Positions 1-8,424 are shown, numbered from the stretch's first letter. The stretch: 53,802 bases of DNA from Lachnospiraceae bacterium Phil5 (GCA_002633185.1 NWBM01000002.1:91838-145639), one strand, 5' to 3'. Notes: generated from the sequence alone by a model not told the origin. Numbers and translations: made by a program.

Positions 1-1458
1 CCAACAACAGTACTTGCTGATCAACAATACAATGAATTCAAAAGAAGAATGGAAGAATATGCAATAAAAGTTGAGTTATTAAATAGATTCAGAACTCAAA
101 AAGAGCAAAATGAAATAATAAGAAAATTGAAATTAGGCGAAATTGATGTGGTAATAGGAACACATAGAATATTAAGCCAAGATGTTGAATTCAAAGATTT
201 AGGATTATTGATAATAGATGAAGAGCACAGATTTGGAGTTAAAGATAAAGAAAAAATCAAACAATTAAAAACAAATGTTGATGTTTTAACAATGACTGCA
301 ACACCAATTCCAAGAACAATGCACATGTCTATTGTTGGTGTTAGAGATATGTCTGTTATATATGAACCACCACAAGAAAGAAAACAAGTTCAAACATATA
401 TTTTAGAATATGATAAAGATGTTATAAAAGAAGCAATTACAAAAGAATTAGAACGCGATGGTCAGGTATTTTATTTATATAATAATGTTGAAAATATTGC
501 TGCGAAAGCACATGAAATATCAAATTTGGTGCCAGAAGCGGAAGTTCAATATGCACATGGAAAAATGTCTGGTAAGGAACTTGAAGAAATAATGTTTGAT
601 TTCATAAATAAAAAGACAAATGTGTTAGTATGTACAACAATACTAGAATCTGGAATAGATATTCCGAATGCGAACACAATAATTGTTGAAAATGCAGATA
701 GACTTGGTCTAGCACAGTTATATCAAATTAGAGGAAGAGTTGGAAGATCAAATAAACAAGCATATGCATATATAACATATAAACCAGACAAACTATTATC
801 AGAAGTTGCAGACAAGCGTTTAAAAGCAATAAAAGAATTCACAGAATTTGGTTCAGGCTTCAAAATTGCAATGCGTGACTTAGAAATAAGAGGGGCAGGA
901 AGCTTGCTAGGAGAAATTCAACACGGACACATGGAGCAAGTTGGATATGAAACATATTGCAAGCTGCTAGATGAAGTAGTAAAAGAAATGCAAGGAATAG
1001 AAGTTAATGAGGAAGTAGACGTTCAAATAGATTTAAACATTTCATGTTATATACCAGATGAATTTATAAGCGATTCAAGTCAAAAAATAGAAATATACCA
1101 AGACATAGCACTATGTAAAACAGAAGAAGATATAGCAAATGTTGTAGATGAAATAATAGATAGATATGGAAATATGCCTGAAGAACTAGAAAACTTGCTT
1201 GAAATAGCGAGAATAAAAGAACAATGTAGAAATACAAACATAATAAAAGTAAGTAAAAAAATATCAAATTTAATATTCTATTTTAATGCCGAAAAATTCA
1301 ATTATGAAAAAGTAGATTCATTAATAAAAAAATACGGAAGTCAAATAAGCTTCTCACCAGGAAAAGATCCGTACATCACATTAAAAAGTATGGCTAACAG
1401 TGATAAAGAAGAGTTGAACGAGATAAAAGAATTCCTATTTGCAGTTAGGGACAATTAG
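1..1458 (+). CDS. mfd: Transcription-repair coupling factor Mfd, 3' part
   Basis: The frame is open from the first base, so the 5' part of the gene lies outside the window. About 485 residues of a protein normally near 1,150 are visible. They cover the end of the translocase module and the C-terminal regulatory domain. Visible motifs are PTTVLA (motif Ia), the DEEH box in LLIIDEEHRFG, TMTATPIPRTM (motif III), and the motif V/VI stretch ending in QIRGRVGRS. Mfd uses ATP to push stalled RNA polymerase off damaged DNA and recruits UvrA. The frame ends with TAG 33 bases before the start of the next gene, and an AGGGACAATT repeat tail covers the stop. Confidence 0.95.
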   Translation, partial: PTTVLADQQYNEFKRRMEEYAIKVELLNRFRTQKEQNEIIRKLKLGEIDVVIGTHRILSQDVEFKDLGLLIIDEEHRFGVKDKEKIKQLKTNVDVLTMTATPIPRTMHMSIVGVRDMSVIYEPPQERKQVQTYILEYDKDVIKEAITKELERDGQVFYLYNNVENIAAKAHEISNLVPEAEVQYAHGKMSGKELEEIMFDFINKKTNVLVCTTILESGIDIPNANTIIVENADRLGLAQLYQIRGRVGRSNKQAYAYITYKPDKLLSEVADKRLKAIKEFTEFGSGFKIAMRDLEIRGAGSLLGEIQHGHMEQVGYETYCKLLDEVVKEMQGIEVNEEVDVQIDLNISCYIPDEFISDSSQKIEIYQDIALCKTEEDIANVVDEIIDRYGNMPEELENLLEIARIKEQCRNTNIIKVSKKISNLIFYFNAEKFNYEKVDSLIKKYGSQISFSPGKDPYITLKSMANSDKEELNEIKEFLFAVRDN

Positions 1459-1490
1459 GGAAGTATCTCAAAAAGAAAGGAGAATTGTTT

Positions 1491-2279
1491 ATGCAAGTAA
1501 TAACAAGCAAAGACAATGAATTTGTAAAAGAAGTAAAAAAATTAAAAGAAAAGAAGTATAGAGATATAACAAATCAATATATAGTTGAAGGAATAAAGAT
1601 GGTTGCTGAAGCAATTGAGGAAAATGCAAGCATTGATACAATAGTCGTTTGCGAAGATTGCGTAAACGATGGAAGTATTGATAAAAAGCTATTATATGAG
1701 ATTGCAAAATACAAATGCATTTATGTGACAGAAAAGGTTTTCAGTACAATTTCAGATGTAACAAATCCACAAGGAATACTAGCTGTAATAAATCAAAATA
1801 GCAAAGAAGAAAACATAGATTATAGTGCGGATTTTGTATTAGTTTTAGATGGAATACAAGATCCTGGAAATTTAGGAACCATCTTAAGAACAGCAGATAG
1901 TGCAAATTTAAAACAAATAATTGTATCAAGTGATACAGCAGATTGCTTTAATCCAAAAGTTGTAAGATCAACTATGGGTGGAATTTTTAGAATTAATGTA
2001 ATAAGAGCCGAAAACTTGAAACAGAATTTAGAACAATTACAAAAACAAGGATTTGAAGTAGTGGTTACTTCATTAGATACAGATGAAAGTATTTATGATA
2101 TTACATACAACAAAAAGGTTGTAGTAATTGGAAATGAAGCAAAAGGAGTTTCAAAAGAAATACAAGAAATGGCAGATAAAAAAGTTAAAATTCCAATGCT
2201 TGGAAAAACAGAAAGCTTAAATGCAGGGGTTGCAGCTGGAATTATGATATATGAATATGTTAGAAATAAGGTAAAATAA
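1491..2279 (+). CDS. TrmH/SpoU-family RNA 2'-O-ribose methyltransferase
   Basis: This 262-residue protein matches the SpoU (SPOUT) class, which methylates the ribose 2'-OH of rRNA or tRNA using S-adenosylmethionine. The N-terminal 100 residues form the substrate-binding domain. The catalytic domain shows all three class motifs: DPGNLGTILRTAD, VVIGNEAKGVS and the knot-forming PMLGKTESLNAGVAAGI. A TTG at 1485 would add two residues, but it is only two bases from the AAAGGAG ribosome binding site. The ATG at 1491 is eight bases away and is preferred. The gene follows mfd closely and may share its transcript. It resembles B. subtilis YsgA or RlmB; the exact target nucleotide cannot be read from the sequence. 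Confidence 0.9.
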   Translation: MQVITSKDNEFVKEVKKLKEKKYRDITNQYIVEGIKMVAEAIEENASIDTIVVCEDCVNDGSIDKKLLYEIAKYKCIYVTEKVFSTISDVTNPQGILAVINQNSKEENIDYSADFVLVLDGIQDPGNLGTILRTADSANLKQIIVSSDTADCFNPKVVRSTMGGIFRINVIRAENLKQNLEQLQKQGFEVVVTSLDTDESIYDITYNKKVVVIGNEAKGVSKEIQEMADKKVKIPMLGKTESLNAGVAAGIMIYEYVRNKVK

Positions 2280-2285
2280 AGAAAT

Positions 2286-2316
2286 AGGGATTGGCCATAA
2301 AACCAATCCCTGTTTT
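2286..2316 (+). terminator. Rho-independent terminator of the mfd-methyltransferase unit
   Basis: A perfect 9-bp stem (AGGGATTGG with CCAATCCCT, 8-base loop) is followed by GTTTT. It lies seven bases after the methyltransferase stop codon. Confidence 0.85.
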
Positions 2317-2376
2317 AGATGGTAACCTTAGACGTTAGTAAAATTATTTAGTGAAACTTCGAAATTTAATGATTAA

Positions 2377-2715
2377 TTATTTGAAACTAAAATCATAAGC
2401 ACGAATATTTGATACTTTTTTGCACGATTTGAAGCCAAAATGTTTTTTTATAATGGCTTCTGTGTGGTTCCAGTAATGTTCCTTATCAAAGGGATTCATT
2501 ATGTCAATAGAACCTACTGTGTGGTAACTTTTTCCGGATGTGGTTGTAATAGTCAAATCGCAAAGGCCTCGAATAATGTCTTGAGAAATTCGCAATACGT
2601 AGTTTTGAGAATCAATTTGGTTATTCTTTAGCAGTTCTTCAATCTTTTCGATAATGCCTTTAGCTTGATAATTAAGCCGGCCGGAAGTTGTAAATGGAAG
2701 TTTCTTCTTTTTCAT
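2377..2715 (-). CDS. Orphan protein of unknown function (112 aa)
   Basis: I do not recognise this family. The frame extends upstream to 2790, but the ATG at 2715 has GGAGG (2726-2730) ten bases in front, so it is taken as the start. The protein is soluble and basic at the N-terminus (KKKK) and has no membrane segment or cysteine motif. It has a predicted mixed alpha/beta character. Codon use differs from the AT-rich core genes: GGC, CGG and TCC occur, including an in-frame CGG arginine at 2677-2679. It is one of several solitary small genes in this window with such usage. It stands alone on the minus strand and reads toward the terminator of the preceding unit. Confidence 0.6.
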   Translation of the reverse strand: MKKKKLPFTTSGRLNYQAKGIIEKIEELLKNNQIDSQNYVLRISQDIIRGLCDLTITTTSGKSYHTVGSIDIMNPFDKEHYWNHTEAIIKKHFGFKSCKKVSNIRAYDFSFK

Positions 2716-2838
2716 TTGATAATGTCCTCCAGTTTTCCATTTGTATTCAGAAAAATGTATCTGAATGATGTTTGGTGCTTTCCAAAACATGAAAAGCTGA
2801 TGAGTATGACATACAAGATGTCAATATTAATTTTTATT

Positions 2839-2871
2839 ATACCACTTGTTTAACTAAAAAACAAGTGGTAT
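2839..2871. other. Perfect 13-bp hairpin between two minus-strand orphan genes
   Basis: ATACCACTTGTTT pairs with AAACAAGTGGTAT across a seven-base loop. No strong T-run follows on the minus strand, so it may be a weak terminator or an operator rather than a classic terminator. Confidence 0.5.
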
Positions 2872-2906
2872 ATTAACGAATTGCAAAGTGTATAAAAAGA
2901 AATAAG

Positions 2907-2935
2907 AAAGAGGGTAGTGGAAATCCACTACCCTT
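2907..2935 (-). terminator. Terminator of the 2965-3429 gene
   Basis: A stem of at least 10 bp (GGGTAGTGGA with TCCACTACCC, two-base loop) is followed on the minus strand by a long pyrimidine-rich tract. It lies just past the stop codon of the minus-strand gene. Confidence 0.8.
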
Positions 2936-2964
2936 TACTTGCATGAGAGCAAACTAGTAATAAA

Positions 2965-3429
2965 TTAGAAATCAATCTGAATTTCTTTGCAAGGAAGGAG
3001 TTCTTTGAGTTTGATACTTCCAAATGAGGGCATATCATAAATCATCATCGAACCATTCATCTCGCTGTCAAGCTCAAGCTCTTCTGTCTCATTACCGTTT
3101 TCGTCAAAGAGCTTGATTTCGCTGTAATCTGTTTCTACTTTGATATCTAACTCTGATTTATTAGGTGAATAAAGATTAACACCAAAAGACAGCTGCGAAT
3201 CATAGAACGAAACAGATACAAATTCGAGTTCGACGCTTAAACTTGAACGACTAATATCAGGTTTTGTTTCAGCAATGCAGTTCCGTATGCCCAAGATAAT
3301 CTCAAAGCGCAAGGATTCTGCAAACTGAGTAAAACTGTTAATAGCGTTCTGGCGTCCTTTAATAAGGTACGGCGTGAGAAAATCGGAGATCATTTTCGAG
3401 AAATGATCCTGCTGGGGTTTAGTGTCCAT
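2965..3429 (-). CDS. Orphan protein of unknown function (154 aa)
   Basis: I do not recognise the family. An upstream in-frame extension to 3537 is open, but AAAGGA lies eight to nine bases before the ATG at 3429, which gives a protein starting MDTKPQQDHF. The C-terminal half is acidic (repeated Glu/Asp around ELELDSEMNG) and beta-rich in character; there is no signal peptide or membrane span. Codon use is more balanced than in the core genes, with CTT, CGC, GGC and an in-frame CGG arginine in the stretch GIRNC. It has its own terminator. The gene belongs to the same codon-usage class as the genes at 2377, 6798, 16866, 26256 and 27967. Confidence 0.6.
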   Translation of the reverse strand: MDTKPQQDHFSKMISDFLTPYLIKGRQNAINSFTQFAESLRFEIILGIRNCIAETKPDISRSSLSVELEFVSVSFYDSQLSFGVNLYSPNKSELDIKVETDYSEIKLFDENGNETEELELDSEMNGSMMIYDMPSFGSIKLKELLPCKEIQIDF

Positions 3430-3675
3430 TTTAAGTATCCTTTCTGTAGTGAAGAAGTAATCCCAGCTTCCTCTAGCATTTTGCTTAGCCTCTTTGGGAT
3501 TGTAACTAAAAGTTACAAAGAGACTAGAATTCCTCATGCATTTGATTACAAACTCTCAAAAAATTATTTTTACCCAAAGTGGGTGGCTAGAGTTTAATCA
3601 AAGAAATGAAGATTTCATAACTTAATTATACCATATTTTACATGAAATAGCAATTTTTATAGACTTATACAAAGA

Positions 3676-3703
3676 AAAATCAAGACACATTTGTCTTGAT
3701 TTT
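3676..3703 (-). terminator. Terminator of the 3726-4184 gene
   Basis: A perfect 12-bp stem (AAAATCAAGACA with TGTCTTGATTTT, four-base loop) has a T-rich run after it on the minus strand. Confidence 0.8.
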
Positions 3704-3725
3704 CCATGTGGTACATAAAATTATA

Positions 3726-4184
3726 TTATAAATCACAATCTTTTTTTAAAGGATTAAATTCGCCTATTGCAGGAGGTAATGCCAAAATTGTTTGATTTGG
3801 AAGAGAGATGAAGTTAGATGAGAATAATTTCTTTAATTTTATAATTAATAATTTAAATTTGTTTGTTGTATTAAACTCAGAACTTGTTAAATTATATGTA
3901 TATTGTAATTTTTGAATTGTATGTAATCCATAATGTTCAAAAATTTGCAAATACTCACCGGATTTTATAAGATTGCGTATTTCTTGTTTTTTGAATTTGA
4001 AAGGTACATATCTTAAATATGCTTCTTTACCATACTTTTCATATATCTTTAAAAATTTATAATAAGATTTTTGAAATTCAACATTGCTATGAAACATACG
4101 GTTGAATTGATTTTCTTCATATTCAATTTCATCAACAATCTGCTTAACTTCAGATTTTATTTGCAATTTCAACTTTTTATCCAT
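3726..4184 (-). CDS. Hypothetical basic protein (152 aa)
   Basis: I do not recognise this protein. It is Lys/Phe/Tyr rich, helical in character, and very AT-rich in codon use like the core genes, unlike its two minus-strand neighbours. GAGGAG lies about six bases before the ATG at 4184, supporting that start. No signal peptide or clear membrane span is visible, although residues 105-135 (KLLIIKLKKLF followed by a hydrophobic stretch) are moderately hydrophobic. It is a single-gene unit with its own terminator, and the divergent promoter region in front of it is shared with the deaminase gene. Function is unknown. Confidence 0.6.
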   Translation of the reverse strand: MDKKLKLQIKSEVKQIVDEIEYEENQFNRMFHSNVEFQKSYYKFLKIYEKYGKEAYLRYVPFKFKKQEIRNLIKSGEYLQIFEHYGLHTIQKLQYTYNLTSSEFNTTNKFKLLIIKLKKLFSSNFISLPNQTILALPPAIGEFNPLKKDCDL

Positions 4185-4278
4185 ATTTACTCCTCTTTAG
4201 TATAACTTTAATCTTAAAATATTTTATCATATATGCCATAAAAAAGTAAATGAAATTTTATATATTTATAAAAATTAA

Positions 4279-4307
4279 TTGATAATATTTTTTTCTTGTG
4301 ATATATT
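4279..4307 (+). promoter_or_regulatory. Sigma-A promoter of the deaminase gene
   Basis: TTGATA and TATATT are separated by 17 bases, 36 bases upstream of the ATG. Confidence 0.6.
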
Positions 4308-4343
4308 AAACAAAAATATGCAAAGAAGAGAGGAAAGTTTAAA

Positions 4344-4805
4344 ATGAATGAGTATATGAGAATGGCAATAGAACAAGCAAGAAGAGGAATCGAAAGAGGA
4401 GATGGTGGTCCATTTGGCTCTGTAATAGTAAAAGATGGTGAAGTTATAGGAATGGGACATAATCAAGTATTAAAAGATGATGATGCAACAAATCATGGTG
4501 AAATGGTTGCTATAAGAAATGCAAGTGAAAAACTAAAAAACTATGACTTAACAGGATGTGAGCTATACACAACAGGTGAGCCATGTCATATGTGCTTATG
4601 TGCATGCATGTGGGCAAATATAGATAAAATCTATTATGGGGCTTCAATAGAAGATAATGCAAAAATTGGCTTCAGAGACGAAAAATTTGAACACATTTTT
4701 TCAGGAAGAGACAAATTGCGTGGTAACTATTTAGTTAATATAGATAGAGAGGCGTGTCTAGATTTATATAAGGAATATGAAGAAATGGATAAAACAATAT
4801 ATTAG
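4344..4805 (+). CDS. Guanine deaminase-like nucleoside deaminase
   Basis: This is a 153-residue member of the cytidine/deoxycytidylate deaminase fold. The zinc site is visible as NHGEMVA (His and catalytic Glu) and EPCHMC (two Cys). The motif GGPFGSVIVKDG and the overall length match bacterial GuaD, which converts guanine to xanthine, rather than tRNA adenosine deaminase TadA. The usual HAE is HGE here, a small departure. RBS AGAGAGGAAAG precedes the ATG. The gene has its own promoter and ends five bases before a strong hairpin, so it is a single-gene unit. The exact base specificity is inferred. Confidence 0.75.
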   Translation: MNEYMRMAIEQARRGIERGDGGPFGSVIVKDGEVIGMGHNQVLKDDDATNHGEMVAIRNASEKLKNYDLTGCELYTTGEPCHMCLCACMWANIDKIYYGASIEDNAKIGFRDEKFEHIFSGRDKLRGNYLVNIDREACLDLYKEYEEMDKTIY

Positions 4806-4809
4806 AATT

Positions 4810-4846
4810 GAGGATGTTTTTTGGAGGTGTCCCAAAAAACATCCTC
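4810..4846 (+). terminator. Terminator built on the GGAGGTGTCCC repeat
   Basis: A perfect 15-bp stem (GAGGATGTTTTTTGG and its complement, loop AGGTGTC) follows the deaminase stop, with TTGAATTTTT after it. The inner half is the dispersed GGAGGTGTCCC element seen at many gene ends in this window. Confidence 0.8.
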
Positions 4847-4874
4847 TTGAATTTTTGTGAAAATCTGTTATAAT
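4847..4874 (+). promoter_or_regulatory. Sigma-A promoter of aspS
   Basis: TTGAAT, 16 bases, TATAAT. It begins directly after the terminator hairpin of the preceding gene. Confidence 0.75.
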
Positions 4875-4907
4875 AGTAATATCGTAAACAGAAAGGGAGA
4901 TTGAATA

Positions 4908-6662
4908 ATGTATAGAGATCATAATTGTGGTGAATTAAATATAAAAAATGTTGGAGAAGAAGTTATTTTAGCTGGATGGATTCAAAGGATTAGAAATCTT
5001 GGAGCTATGAAATTTATAGATTTAAGAGATCAATTTGGAATTACACAAATTGTTGTTTCAGATAATGAAGAAATTCAAAAACAAGCTGATGGACTTGTTA
5101 CAGAAGCTGTAATTCAAGTTACAGGAATAGTTGTTGAAAGAAGCAGTAAAAATAGCAAAATCCCAACAGGTGAAATTGAAATAGATGCGAAAAAAATAGT
5201 TGTTTTAGGAAAGTGTAAATCAACACTTCCATTTGAAGTTAACTCTGAAAAAGCTGATATAAATTTAGTAAAAGAGGATTTAAGACTTGAATATAGATTT
5301 TTAGATTTAAGAAATGAAAAATTGCATAACACAATTTTACTTCGTTCACAAGTGCTAAAAACTTTAAGAGATAAGATGGTAGAATTAGGATTTAGCGAAA
5401 TTCAAACACCAATCTTAGCGAATTCATCACCAGAAGGAGCAAGAGATTATTTAGTTCCAAGTAGATTACATCCAGGTGAGTTTTATGCATTACCACAAGC
5501 ACCACAACAATTTAAACAATTGTTAATGGTATCTGGTTTTGATAAATATTTCCAAATAGCTCCATGCTTTAGAGATGAAGATCCAAGAGCAGACAGAGCC
5601 CCTGGTGAATTCTATCAATTAGATTTTGAAATGAGCTTTGCTGAGCAAGAAGATGTTTTTAAAGTTTTAGAAGAAATATTTATATCAACATTTAGAAAAC
5701 ATACTACATGGGAAGTTTCAGATGACCCTTTTATAAGAATTCCATATAGAGAAGCAATGGAGAAATATGGTATTGATAAGCCAGATTTAAGAAACCCATT
5801 AATAATACAAGATGCAACAGAAACATTCAAAAATACTGAATTTAATGCGTTTAAAGACAAAACTATAAAAATAATTGTAGTTCCAAATGGAGCAGAACAA
5901 GGAAGAAAATTCTTTGATAATATGTCTGAATTTGCTGTAAATGAATTAGGAGCAAAAGGTTTAGCATGGACAAAATTTGAAACAGAAGACCAAGTAACAG
6001 GTGGAATAGCAAAATTCATTACAGATGATATTTCAGATGAATTAAAAGCAAAATTCGGAGCAAAAGCAAATGATGCAATATTCTTTATAGCTGATGAGTT
6101 TGAAACAGCGCAAAAGCTTGCAGGACAAGTAAGAATTGAATTAGGAAATAGATTAGACTTACTAGAAAAAAATGTATACAGATTCTGTTTAATAGTAGAT
6201 TTCCCAATGTACGAATTATCAGATGAAGGAAAAATTGACTTTAACCATAATCCATTCTCAATGCCACAAGGTGGAATGGAAGCATTAACAACAAAAGATC
6301 CATTAGACATTCTTGCATATCAATTTGATGTTGTATGTAACGGATATGAAATGGCATCAGGTGCTGTTAGAAATCATGATATAGACATAATGAAAAAAGC
6401 ATTTGAAATAGCAGGATACAGTGAACAAGAAGTTGAAACAAGATTTGGTGCGTTATACAAAGCATTCCAATATGGAACACCACCACATGCAGGAGCTGCA
6501 CCTGGAATTGACAGAATGATAATGCTTATAGCTGATTCACAGAATATAAGAGAAGTTATAGCTTTTCCAAAGAACAAAAAAGCTAGAGATGTTCTTATGG
6601 GAGCGCCATCAAATGTTACTAAAGAACAATTAGATGATGTTCATATTTCAATAAAAGAATAA
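4908..6662 (+). CDS. aspS: Aspartyl-tRNA synthetase (bacterial type)
   Basis: The 584-residue length is typical of bacterial AspRS with the GAD insert. The N-terminal OB fold (residues 1-105) binds the anticodon. The class II catalytic core shows motif 2 in FRDEDPRADRAPGEFYQ and motif 3 in GAAPGIDRMIMLI. The bacterial-specific insertion spans about residues 280-410. The enzyme charges tRNA-Asp, and possibly tRNA-Asn if the organism uses the amidotransferase route, which the window does not show. The start has GAAAGGGAG in front. It is a single-gene unit with its own promoter and a hairpin after the stop. Confidence 0.97.
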   Translation: MYRDHNCGELNIKNVGEEVILAGWIQRIRNLGAMKFIDLRDQFGITQIVVSDNEEIQKQADGLVTEAVIQVTGIVVERSSKNSKIPTGEIEIDAKKIVVLGKCKSTLPFEVNSEKADINLVKEDLRLEYRFLDLRNEKLHNTILLRSQVLKTLRDKMVELGFSEIQTPILANSSPEGARDYLVPSRLHPGEFYALPQAPQQFKQLLMVSGFDKYFQIAPCFRDEDPRADRAPGEFYQLDFEMSFAEQEDVFKVLEEIFISTFRKHTTWEVSDDPFIRIPYREAMEKYGIDKPDLRNPLIIQDATETFKNTEFNAFKDKTIKIIVVPNGAEQGRKFFDNMSEFAVNELGAKGLAWTKFETEDQVTGGIAKFITDDISDELKAKFGAKANDAIFFIADEFETAQKLAGQVRIELGNRLDLLEKNVYRFCLIVDFPMYELSDEGKIDFNHNPFSMPQGGMEALTTKDPLDILAYQFDVVCNGYEMASGAVRNHDIDIMKKAFEIAGYSEQEVETRFGALYKAFQYGTPPHAGAAPGIDRMIMLIADSQNIREVIAFPKNKKARDVLMGAPSNVTKEQLDDVHISIKE

Positions 6663-6664
6663 TA

Positions 6665-6700
6665 AAAAATCAACAAAAAATAACGAAAAGCTTGATTTTT
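6665..6700 (+). terminator. Terminator of aspS
   Basis: AAAAATCAA pairs with TTGATTTTT across an 18-base loop and ends in a T-run directly after the aspS stop. Confidence 0.65.
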
Positions 6701-6797
6701 AATACATTATGTAGTAAAATACGTTTATAGTTTGCCTAAAAGCAAATTCATCAATAGTCTCGGTAAGCAAAAAACGGAATGCATTAGGAGGTAAAAC

Positions 6798-7073
6798 ATG
6801 AGTAAGAAAGTTTTTCGTGCCGAAGATGAAGACTTTGAAGTCACGGTAGTTAATGGCCGGATTTCAACAGAGTTGATCAATTTGATTGACGTTTCAAACC
6901 CTGATGGAGAAATGCAAAGTGCGGTTTCTTATATGCCGCTTAAAAGCATTCTCGACAATTTTTACGCTCTTGCAAATGAAGAAATGTTTTGCGAACTTAT
7001 GGATGCTCTTGACCCTGAGTCAGAGGATTTCAAAATCGCAAAAAAAATCTGGGAGAGAAATGAAATTTACTGA
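6798..7073 (+). CDS. Orphan acidic protein of unknown function (91 aa)
   Basis: I do not recognise this protein. It is strongly acidic, soluble, and has no signal peptide. The start is fixed by AGGAGG eight bases in front of the ATG. Codon use is unlike aspS next to it: GCC, GGC, GAC, CTC and an in-frame CGG arginine (6858-6860) are used. That places it in the compositional class of the genes at 2377, 2965, 16866, 26256 and 27967. An overlapping frame (6886-7080) is a shadow. The gene is solitary and is followed by a strong terminator. Confidence 0.65.
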   Translation: MSKKVFRAEDEDFEVTVVNGRISTELINLIDVSNPDGEMQSAVSYMPLKSILDNFYALANEEMFCELMDALDPESEDFKIAKKIWERNEIY

Positions 7074-7122
7074 GGGGTAGTCCATTTATGAAACATAGGT
7101 TATTTCAAAAATGGAAGTAATT

Positions 7123-7160
7123 AAGACGAGAAAAAATAATTTTTCTCGTCTTTTTCTTTT
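7123..7160 (+). terminator. Terminator after the 6798-7073 gene
   Basis: A perfect 13-bp stem (AAGACGAGAAAAA with its complement, loop ATAA) is followed by a T-rich tract. Confidence 0.85.
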
Positions 7161-7228
7161 GCATAGAATTAGTGAATTTTGGTTTTTATTTTATAAAGAA
7201 AAATATTTAATAAATTCAATTAAACATA

Positions 7229-7257
7229 TTGATGAAAAACTTTTTATATGCTAAAAT
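7229..7257 (+). promoter_or_regulatory. Sigma-A promoter of the NAGPA operon
   Basis: TTGATG, 17 bases, TAAAAT, 70 bases upstream of the next ATG. Confidence 0.5.
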
Positions 7258-7270
7258 TGTGAAAGACGTA

Positions 7271-7289
7271 AGATAATGTCGAATTATCT
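7271..7289. promoter_or_regulatory. Inverted repeat with a Spo0A-like box
   Basis: AGATAAT and ATTATCT flank GTCGA, and the centre reads TGTCGAA, the known Spo0A box core. It lies just downstream of the putative -10, where a bound protein could block or activate transcription. The regulator is inferred. Confidence 0.4.
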
Positions 7290-7326
7290 TGTTTTTACAA
7301 AAAATAGATAAAAAGGGGAAAGTGTA

Positions 7327-8418
7327 ATGCAAGAGGGAGTAAGAAGAAGACCAACTAAAAAGAAAAAAAGCCCAGCCCAAATTATTTTAGGGTTTATTGG
7401 AAAAACTTTGGCAACAATAGGAGTAACAATTTTAGCAATTTTTTTAACATTAGTAATAATGATTTTTTTAATTTGTCATGGACCATCTGAAAAAGCAACA
7501 GAACTATTCACAACTACATTTTTGGAAACAGGACAAATGAAATTCATAGTATCAATTTTCTTATCAAATGAAAGAATTCAACAAATAGTAAATAACAACT
7601 CAATGTCTGAAATGACAGCAGAGGTAAATACAGATTTAATAGATACAACAGCTGCAAAAGATTCTAATTCAAATGACATAGAATTAGTTCAAATATCTGG
7701 AAACACATTCCAAGCAAAAATGTTAATAATAAAAGATCCATCAAGGGTTAAATTATCAACAACATATCCTTGGGGAGAATATGGAAAAGAATTACACGAA
7801 TTAGTAAACAATTCAAATGCTATAGCAGGTATTAATGGAGGGTTATATGTATCAGATAGCAATAAAGGTGGACGTCCATTAGGTTTAGTTGTATGTGAAG
7901 GAAAAATTCAATACAATAATCCAACAGGTTATGCGGGATTACATCTTATAGGATTTGATGAATCAAACATTTTAAGAATTATCAGCCTAGAGGGAATGAA
8001 TGCAAGTCAAATTGAAAAACTAGTTAAAGATGAAAAAATTCGTGATGCAGTTGTTTTCCAAGAGGAAAGCAGTGACAAAAACAATCACTTTGTTAAATTG
8101 GTTGTAAATGGTGAAGCAAGACAAATGAATGGTAGTGGAAGTGGTGCAAACCCAAGAACTGTTATAGGTCAAAGAAAAGATGGAGCAGTTTTACTATTGG
8201 TAACAGACGGTAGAGGCGCATCAGGACACTTGGGTGCTACAGCATCAGACTTGATAGATATAATGCTAGAATATGGCGCAGTTAATGCAGCAAATCTAGA
8301 TGGAGGAAGTTCTTCTAGTATGTATTATAATGATAAATATGAAATGACGAGTGTAACATTATATTATTCAAATTCATCTTGGAAACTTCCAACCGCATTC
8401 GTGGTAGAAAAGAGGTAG
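7327..8418 (+). CDS. Membrane-anchored phosphodiester glycosidase (NAGPA/DUF2233) family protein
   Basis: The 363-residue protein has a basic N-terminus (residues 1-20), one membrane segment (about 22-52) and an extracellular NAGPA domain (about 120-363). Family signatures are visible: AIAGINGGLY, NPRTVIGQRKDG, LVTDGR and AANLDGGSSSSMYY. Bacterial relatives such as YngK or EpsX-like proteins hydrolyse sugar phosphodiester or N-acetylglucosamine linkages in wall or exopolysaccharides; the substrate here is unknown. RBS AAAGGGGAAAG lies at a good distance. It is co-transcribed with the next gene, which begins six bases after its stop. Confidence 0.85.
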   Translation: MQEGVRRRPTKKKKSPAQIILGFIGKTLATIGVTILAIFLTLVIMIFLICHGPSEKATELFTTTFLETGQMKFIVSIFLSNERIQQIVNNNSMSEMTAEVNTDLIDTTAAKDSNSNDIELVQISGNTFQAKMLIIKDPSRVKLSTTYPWGEYGKELHELVNNSNAIAGINGGLYVSDSNKGGRPLGLVVCEGKIQYNNPTGYAGLHLIGFDESNILRIISLEGMNASQIEKLVKDEKIRDAVVFQEESSDKNNHFVKLVVNGEARQMNGSGSGANPRTVIGQRKDGAVLLLVTDGRGASGHLGATASDLIDIMLEYGAVNAANLDGGSSSSMYYNDKYEMTSVTLYYSNSSWKLPTAFVVEKR

Positions 8419-8424
8419 AGAAGT

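Noticed and set aside
5615..6310. Minus-strand reading frame of 231 codons inside aspS
   Set aside because: It lies opposite a perfectly conserved aspS sequence, has no ribosome binding site and gives a Ser/Asn/Phe-rich sequence with no family.
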